Assembly: GCA_016721305.1 (NCBI GenBank) | Contig: JADKIH010000004.1 | Span: 248,001 to 312,000 of the forward strand | Direction: 5' to 3' | Length of the DNA: 64,000 nucleotides | From: Bacteroidota bacterium | Lineage (GTDB): Bacteria; Bacteroidota; Bacteroidia; AKYH767-A; 2013-40CM-41-45 | Shown: piece after piece, positions 59,597 through 64,000 of the stretch | Layout of the letters: every line of letters starts with the position of its first letter | Numbering within the stretch: the first letter of the stretch is position 1 | Notes under the pieces: generated by a model | The model's database searches: none | Seen by the model: the letters and a program-made list of their open reading frames with translations, nothing else | Told to the model about the DNA's origin: nothing | Made by a program: the position numbers and the translations under genes

Positions 59597-60904
59597 GTGT
59601 ATTTTTACTCGACCAAAGATAAATCATCGCGCTATTCGCTGGAGCAGGCTGTACTTATGTCATTGCCTCCGGATAATGGTCTCTTTATGCCTGAATCAAT
59701 TCCTGCTTTGTCAAAGGAATTTCTAGCTGATTTAAAGAATCAAACACCGTTTTCGATTGGATATGAAGTCAGCAAAGCTTTGTTGGGCGATGATATCCCG
59801 CATGATGTTCTAAAGAAAATTTGTTCGGAAGCTTTTAACTTTCCCGTTCCCGTTGTTTCGCTAAGTAACAATACGTATGTAGCTGAACTTTTTCACGGAC
59901 CAACGCTTGCATTCAAGGACTTTGGAGCTCGCTTTATGGCTCGTGTAATGGCTTATCTTAATCGCAATAATTCTACACCACTTACTATTCTGGTTGCTAC
60001 TTCAGGTGATACGGGTGGAGCAGTAGCCGATGGTTTTTATGGTGTCGAAGGAATTGAAGTGTATATTTTGTACCCATCAGGCGGAGTAAGCGATTTGCAG
60101 GAAAAACAATTGACGACTTATGGAAAAAATATTCACGCAATCGAAGTCAAAGGTACGTTCGACGATTGTCAGCGTCTGGTGAAAACAGCATTCCTGAATG
60201 CCGATTTAGCAAAGCACTATCGTTTGTCGTCGGCAAACAGTATAAATATCGCTCGACTCATTCCGCAGACGGTTTATTACTTCGATGCAGTTCGTCAGGT
60301 AAATTCAAACGAGCCCGTTGTCTTTGTTGTACCTAGCGGAAATTTTGGAAATCTCACAGCAGGCTTGATTGCTCGTCGTATGGGATTGCCGATTCATCAT
60401 TTTGTTGCCGCTACTAATATCAATGACGTTGTCCCTGAGTATTTGGAAAAAGGCGATTATTTCCCACGACCATCTTCGGCAACGATATCTAACGCTATGG
60501 ATGTAGGAAATCCAAGCAACTTCGGACGTATGATGGATTTGTTTTCGAATTCATGGGCCGATATCAAGCATTCAATCAGTGGCTATGGCTTTACCGATGA
60601 AGATACGAAGGAGGTAATGGTCGATGTTTATAAGAAATCATCATACATACTCGATCCGCACGGAGCTGTTGGTATTGCCGGTTGGAGAGACTACTCCTCC
60701 GAACATCCGGGCGAGACGGGAATCATTTTGGAGACTGCTCATCCTGCCAAATTCCTCGATGTTGTGGAGCAAACATTAGGTCGTAAGATTGAGATTCCGG
60801 AGGCTTTGGAAAAGCTTCGATCGCGCCAAAAGGTGGCCGGAATGATCGCTGCCGACTACGAAGTGCTCAAACAGTATCTGATCGACCAAAAAGCCGGAAA
60901 ATAA
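59597..60904 (+). CDS. thrC: Threonine synthase
   Basis: The 435-aa PLP enzyme converts O-phosphohomoserine to threonine. GTG 59597 is the start (YFYSTKD, as in the family). The PLP lysine is in FHGPTLAFKDFGARF near residue 108. The phosphate loop follows in VATSGDTGGAVADGF, then VVPSGNFGNLTAGLIA and NAMDVGNPSNFGRM. It completes the thrA-thrB-thrC order. Confidence 0.96.
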   Translation: MYFYSTKDKSSRYSLEQAVLMSLPPDNGLFMPESIPALSKEFLADLKNQTPFSIGYEVSKALLGDDIPHDVLKKICSEAFNFPVPVVSLSNNTYVAELFHGPTLAFKDFGARFMARVMAYLNRNNSTPLTILVATSGDTGGAVADGFYGVEGIEVYILYPSGGVSDLQEKQLTTYGKNIHAIEVKGTFDDCQRLVKTAFLNADLAKHYRLSSANSINIARLIPQTVYYFDAVRQVNSNEPVVFVVPSGNFGNLTAGLIARRMGLPIHHFVAATNINDVVPEYLEKGDYFPRPSSATISNAMDVGNPSNFGRMMDLFSNSWADIKHSISGYGFTDEDTKEVMVDVYKKSSYILDPHGAVGIAGWRDYSSEHPGETGIILETAHPAKFLDVVEQTLGRKIEIPEALEKLRSRQKVAGMIAADYEVLKQYLIDQKAGK

Positions 60905-60936
60905 GGCTTTCCCGTCTTGAAAAATGATCTTAAATT

Positions 60937-60957
60937 GCCGGCCCTAAGCCGGCTTTT
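60937..60957 (+). terminator. Terminator after thrC
   Basis: GCCGGC, loop CCTAA, GCCGGC, then TTTT lies 33 bases past the thrC stop. Confidence 0.65.
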
Positions 60958-61018
60958 GTCGTTTTTGGCCCTTTGGTTAAGGCCTTTTCCGATAGAGTCT
61001 TTTAGCTAAAAATCTGGT

Positions 61019-61972
61019 ATGGAAAATTCGAATGGACAATCAAAGAACGGCTCTATCAAGCCTGTTGTTTGCGTGGGTGCTTCGCTGGTCGATCTGACCT
61101 TCCGATGCGATGCCGAACCTGTTTTACACACTTCCAATCCCGCTAAAATGCACCGTAGTCCGGGTGGCGTTGTCCGGAATATCGCGCATCACCTTGCGCT
61201 CCTCAAAATCCCTGTTGAGTTAGTGACTGTCTTGGGAAATGATCCTGACGGAAAATATCTCGCACAACAATGCGAGGAAGTAGGCATTTCGATGAAGGGT
61301 TGTGCATGGCTGGATGTTCCAACCGGAACATTTGCTTCGATTGCTACGCCTTCAGGCGACTTACATATTGGCGCTGTCAGCTCCGAAACTGATGTAATGC
61401 TCAATACTGATTTTCTCACAAAGCAAGCTGCGATTATTAAAGGAGCTTCAGTAGTTGTTGCCGACTGTAATCTGTCCGTGAATGCATTAAAATGGCTCAT
61501 GAAATTCTGCAATGAAAACGATGTGCCATTGATCGTTGAAACCGTTTCCGTTCCGAAAGCTTCTCGCTTACGTGATGCGCTTCCGGGAAAATTATTGCTC
61601 GTAAAACCGAATCGCGAAGAGCTCGCCGTTTTCGAAAAGGATACTCACGTTACTCCGGAAGAAAAAATTGCTCACTTACATATGCTAGGATTTAAGAATG
61701 TATGGTTGAGTCGTGGCGCCGACGGATCTTTATTCTCCGACGGAAGTTCCATCTCTCCAATTCCTGCACCGCGCGTATTTGTACGTGACGTGAACGGAGC
61801 AGGTGATGCTTTGATGGCCGGAGGGGTTTGGGCATGGTTGCATAAGAAGAGTATGCCTGAATGCATCGCTTATGGACAAGGCGCGGCTGCATGCTTGCTC
61901 GAAGTGTACGGTGCTATTCGCAACGACTTATCTGTTTCTTTACTGGAACAAAAAATGTTTATTAATAAATGA
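61019..61972 (+). CDS. psuK: PfkB-family pseudouridine kinase
   Basis: The 317-aa ribokinase-fold enzyme has VCVGASLVDLTFRC at the start and the substrate loop SPGGVVRNIAHHLALL. LVKPNREEL and the anion-hole/catalytic motif DVNGAGDALMAG (Asp near residue 262) follow. The substrate call rests on context: its stop overlaps the psuG start by four bases. It would phosphorylate pseudouridine released from RNA turnover to pseudouridine 5'-phosphate. Confidence 0.88.
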   Translation: MENSNGQSKNGSIKPVVCVGASLVDLTFRCDAEPVLHTSNPAKMHRSPGGVVRNIAHHLALLKIPVELVTVLGNDPDGKYLAQQCEEVGISMKGCAWLDVPTGTFASIATPSGDLHIGAVSSETDVMLNTDFLTKQAAIIKGASVVVADCNLSVNALKWLMKFCNENDVPLIVETVSVPKASRLRDALPGKLLLVKPNREELAVFEKDTHVTPEEKIAHLHMLGFKNVWLSRGADGSLFSDGSSISPIPAPRVFVRDVNGAGDALMAGGVWAWLHKKSMPECIAYGQGAAACLLEVYGAIRNDLSVSLLEQKMFINK

Positions 61973-62871
61973 CATACCCTTTACAATTTTCTGCTGAAGT
62001 AGCAGCTGCGTTAAAAGAGAATCGCCCAATTGTCGCTCTCGAATCTACCATCATCGCTCACGGAATGCCGTGGCCGAAGAATGTAGAAACGGCGAGAGAA
62101 GTTGAATCGATTGTTCGCAGTCGTGGCGCTGTTCCTGCAACGATTGCAATATTGAATGGCAATATTCACGTCGGTCTCGACGATGCGCAGATGGATTTGC
62201 TCGGCAATTCAAAAGATGTTTGGAAGGTCAGTCTGCGTGATATGCCTTACGTTGTTTCGCAAAAATTGCATGGTGCCACAACGGTTGCTGCAACAATGCG
62301 AATTGCTTCGATGGCGGGAATCAAAGTCTTTGTAACCGGCGGTATTGGCGGTGTTCACCGTGGGGCCGAAAAAACAATGGACATCTCTGCCGATCTTACT
62401 GAGATGAGCATGACGAATGTTGCCGTCGTTTCTGCCGGAGTAAAATCCATTCTCGATATCGGACTCACGTTAGAATATCTCGAAACGCTAGGCATCCCCG
62501 TTGTCACTTTTAACAGCGACGATTTTCCAAGTTTCTATTCCCGCAAAAGCGGATTCAAAACTCCTTTGCGACTCGATACACCCAAAGCAATTGCCGACAT
62601 GCTGAAAACGAAATGGGATTTAGGTCTCAACGGTTCAGTAATGATTGCCAACCCCGTTCCTGCCGACAAAGAAGTTCCTTTCGAAAAGATGGAATCCTAC
62701 ATCCGTGAAGCTCTCAACGCTGCCGACGAAAAAGGAATCAAAGGCAAAGAAACCACACCGTATCTTTTGAAGTATCTCGCCAATCTAACCGGCGGCGAAA
62801 GCCTGGCGGCGAATATTTCGCTGGTGCTCAATAACGCTCGACTGGGCGCTGAGATAGCAGCTGCTCTTTGA
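61969..62871 (+). CDS. psuG: Pseudouridine-5'-phosphate glycosidase
   Basis: The 300-aa enzyme reversibly splits pseudouridine 5'-phosphate to uracil and ribose-5-phosphate. Family blocks are IVALESTIIAHGMPWPKN (catalytic Glu), VPATIAILNG, GATTVAATMRIASMAGI, VFVTGGIGGVHRGAE, VVSAGVKSILDIG, and the C-terminal TPYLLKYLANLTGGESLAANISLVLNN. It overlaps psuK by ATGA and forms a two-gene salvage operon. Confidence 0.96.
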   Translation: MTYPLQFSAEVAAALKENRPIVALESTIIAHGMPWPKNVETAREVESIVRSRGAVPATIAILNGNIHVGLDDAQMDLLGNSKDVWKVSLRDMPYVVSQKLHGATTVAATMRIASMAGIKVFVTGGIGGVHRGAEKTMDISADLTEMSMTNVAVVSAGVKSILDIGLTLEYLETLGIPVVTFNSDDFPSFYSRKSGFKTPLRLDTPKAIADMLKTKWDLGLNGSVMIANPVPADKEVPFEKMESYIREALNAADEKGIKGKETTPYLLKYLANLTGGESLAANISLVLNNARLGAEIAAAL

Positions 62872-62874
62872 TCG

Positions 62875-62974
62875 ATTAGCTGATTTGCTAATTAGCTAAT
62901 GGACAGCCCGAAAATTGACAAGCCGTAATACTTCTTTCGTAGCCCAAATCAGCTAATCAGCTAATTAGCTAATT
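62875..62974. repeat. TTAGCTAA octamer arrays between psuG and ssrA
   Basis: Short arrays at 62875-62900 and 62948-62974 flank a 47-bp unique stretch. Confidence 0.8.
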
Positions 62975-63008
62975 CTAAAAGCACACTGGACAAATCAAGA
63001 AGAAACTG

Positions 63009-63016
63009 TATCTTTG
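63009..63016 (+). promoter_or_regulatory. Putative -7 element of ssrA
   Basis: TATCTTTG matches TAnnTTTG and ends 16 bases before the first G of tmRNA; some 5' trimming, or a start at about 63024, is implied. Confidence 0.55.
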
Positions 63017-63032
63017 CCAAAGCAAACCATCA

Positions 63033-63395
63033 GGGGCTGACAGGACTTGACAGCGAGTGAAATTGATAGGTAAGCATGCCGAGCGTCGGAAGTCAGTCTC
63101 GTTAATCACGGCTTTCAACCTGCCTAAATGGCAACAATTCTTACGCGTTAGCCGCTTAATCAGAAGATTAACCTGTTGACTACTTCCTGGGGACCTGCTC
63201 ACCCGTTTCCAACCCGGAAGTATCGTATGGTGAGTGCTTATCGTTAGTGTTTCTATAACGGTACTAAGATTCAGAAACTAAGAGTGTACATAGCGAGTGT
63301 TTAGCAGTGTACATTCCGACAATCAAATAACACTAAGCATGTAGAAAGCGTATTGATTGCTTGTCTGGACGTGGGTTCAAATCCCACCAGCTCCA
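63033..63395 (+). ncRNA. ssrA: Transfer-messenger RNA
   Basis: The tRNA-like domain is formed by 5' GGGGCTGACAGGACTTGACA and 3' GGGTTCAAATCCCACCAGCTCC plus discriminator A; CCA is not encoded. The tag reading frame at 63130-63159 is GGC AAC AAT TCT TAC GCG TTA GCC GCT TAA, giving GNNSYALAA, close to the usual Bacteroidota tag GENNYALAA and ending in the protease signal LAA. The 363-nt length is normal. It rescues stalled ribosomes with SmpB. Confidence 0.95.
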
Positions 63396-63431
63396 CACTG
63401 CTTCCGTATTGAACGGGGGTGCCTTATTCCG

Positions 63432-63600
63432 ATTAGCTAATTAGCTAATTAGCTGATTAGCTAATTAGCTAATTTTGTGTAAGTGGGTTCACGGCTTTTG
63501 GTAATTTTTTCATTTGTTTCTTTAGAGCACGCTCTTTCAATTTTGAACGGTCGCCCCATTAGCTAATTAGCTAATCAGCTAATTGAATTTTTAGCTAATT
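63432..63600. repeat. TTAGCTAA octamer arrays downstream of ssrA
   Basis: Arrays at 63432-63475 and 63558-63600 flank 80 bp of unique sequence. With the arrays at 62875 and 62948, ssrA is bracketed by this family on both sides. Confidence 0.85.
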
Positions 63601-63657
63601 GAAAAAACAGCGTATTGTCAAATTGTGGTGGAGCATTTTTCAAACCGACAATTCCGA

Positions 63658-63665
63658 TACCTTTG
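63658..63665 (+). promoter_or_regulatory. Putative -7 element of the last gene
   Basis: TACCTTTG, exact match to TAnnTTTG, 20 bases before the ATG at 63686. Confidence 0.6.
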
Positions 63666-63685
63666 GAATACACAAACACAACTTT

Positions 63686-64000
63686 ATGAAAAAACTTATA
63701 CTACTATTTTCTGTGGCTTTTCTTTCAATTCAGGTTAAAGCCCAAACCTTCACCGATCTCAACTGGAATCTCCGGGGCCTCCAAGGTGGCGCTGTTGCGT
63801 TTGCGGATTTTGATAATGATGGCGATGAAGATTTTGCGATGAGCGGATTCAGCAGCGTTGTCGCAGAGTGGAGCGGAATCTTTCGCAACGATAACGGAGT
63901 GCCTGTATGTATTGATTCTTCTATTGTTCAAACAGCTTTCGGAAGCATAAGCTGGGGCGATATGGATCAGGATGGTGATCAGGATTTAATTGTTTGCGGA
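63686..64000 (+). CDS. Secreted FG-GAP/VCBS-repeat protein, cut by the window edge
   Basis: The first 105 residues are visible: signal peptide MKKLILLFSVAFLSIQVKAQ, then an FG-GAP/VCBS-type calcium-binding repeat (VAFADFDNDGDEDFAMSGF) and the start of another (ISWGDMDQDGDQDLIVCG). Such beta-propeller proteins are usually large T9SS cargo. The rest lies beyond the window. Confidence 0.85.
   Translation, partial: MKKLILLFSVAFLSIQVKAQTFTDLNWNLRGLQGGAVAFADFDNDGDEDFAMSGFSSVVAEWSGIFRNDNGVPVCIDSSIVQTAFGSISWGDMDQDGDQDLIVCG

Noticed and set aside
62975..63202. Minus-strand 75-aa frame
   Set aside because: Lies within the tmRNA gene on the opposite strand.

Overview
The window reads as a chromosomal segment of a Bacteroidota bacterium. 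Supporting signs are several secreted proteins with C-terminal type IX secretion (T9SS type A) sorting domains, TAnnTTTG-type -7 promoter elements with few Shine-Dalgarno sites, a 287-residue RpoD-type sigma factor, a tmRNA encoding the tag GNNSYALAA, a TamA/BamA-like outer-membrane lipoprotein, a GWxTD-domain protein, and an aspartokinase/homoserine dehydrogenase next to thrB and thrC. No phage, conjugative element, CRISPR array or rRNA operon is visible.

Layout. 0.3-6 kb: pyrR-pyrB, a STAS anti-sigma antagonist, ribonuclease Z and three secreted proteins. 6-13 kb: a TPR/histidine kinase/receiver/HPt hybrid kinase, two family-2 glycosyltransferases and a GWxTD protein. 13-18.5 kb: an ACR3 arsenite carrier, an arylsulfotransferase-like T9SS cargo, tRNA-Ser(UGA), an MFS carrier and a CoA-binding protein. 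18.5-29 kb: housekeeping genes on the minus strand (rplS, trmD, rpe remnant, rpoD-like sigma factor, pnp, rpsO, accD, fbaB), interrupted by one plus-strand dehydrogenase. 28.7-36 kb: a MITE-like element, a TamA-like gene, an FAD oxidoreductase, and a GbsR regulator followed by a DCC protein and a TIGR01777 epimerase. 35-39 kb: an AraC regulator, a small membrane protein, an aldehyde dehydrogenase and a DUF779 protein, with two matching operator pairs. 39-50.5 kb: an M2 peptidase and a giant (about 3,040 aa) CotH/lamin-tail/Ig-repeat T9SS protein. 50.6-64 kb: lpd, an M61 peptidase, ridA, a glutamine amidotransferase, the threonine genes (thrA pieces, thrB, thrC), psuK-psuG, ssrA and the start of another secreted protein.

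Two features stand out. First, intergenic spacers are filled with arrays of degenerate 7-bp or 8-bp units from several unrelated families (CCTTGAA, GTTGCGA/G, GTAAGTA, ATTGAAG, GATCGGT, TTAGCTAA, CTTAGTGT), often as inverted pairs that form hairpins, and often touching a gene start or end. Second, about 22 single-base frame disruptions fall in conserved and essential genes (rpoD, pnp, pyrR, fbaB, a BamA-like gene), and three genes lack internal segments (rpe, thrA, one secreted protein). The homologous reading continues in another frame each time, so most of these look like sequence or assembly errors rather than decayed genes. Frameshifted genes are therefore annotated here as single genes over their full span.

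The best candidate for an undescribed regulatory unit is the AraC locus. TTGTGCT half-sites occur in two pairs, each exactly 21 bp apart, one ahead of a small membrane-protein gene and one ahead of the aldehyde dehydrogenase-DUF779 pair.
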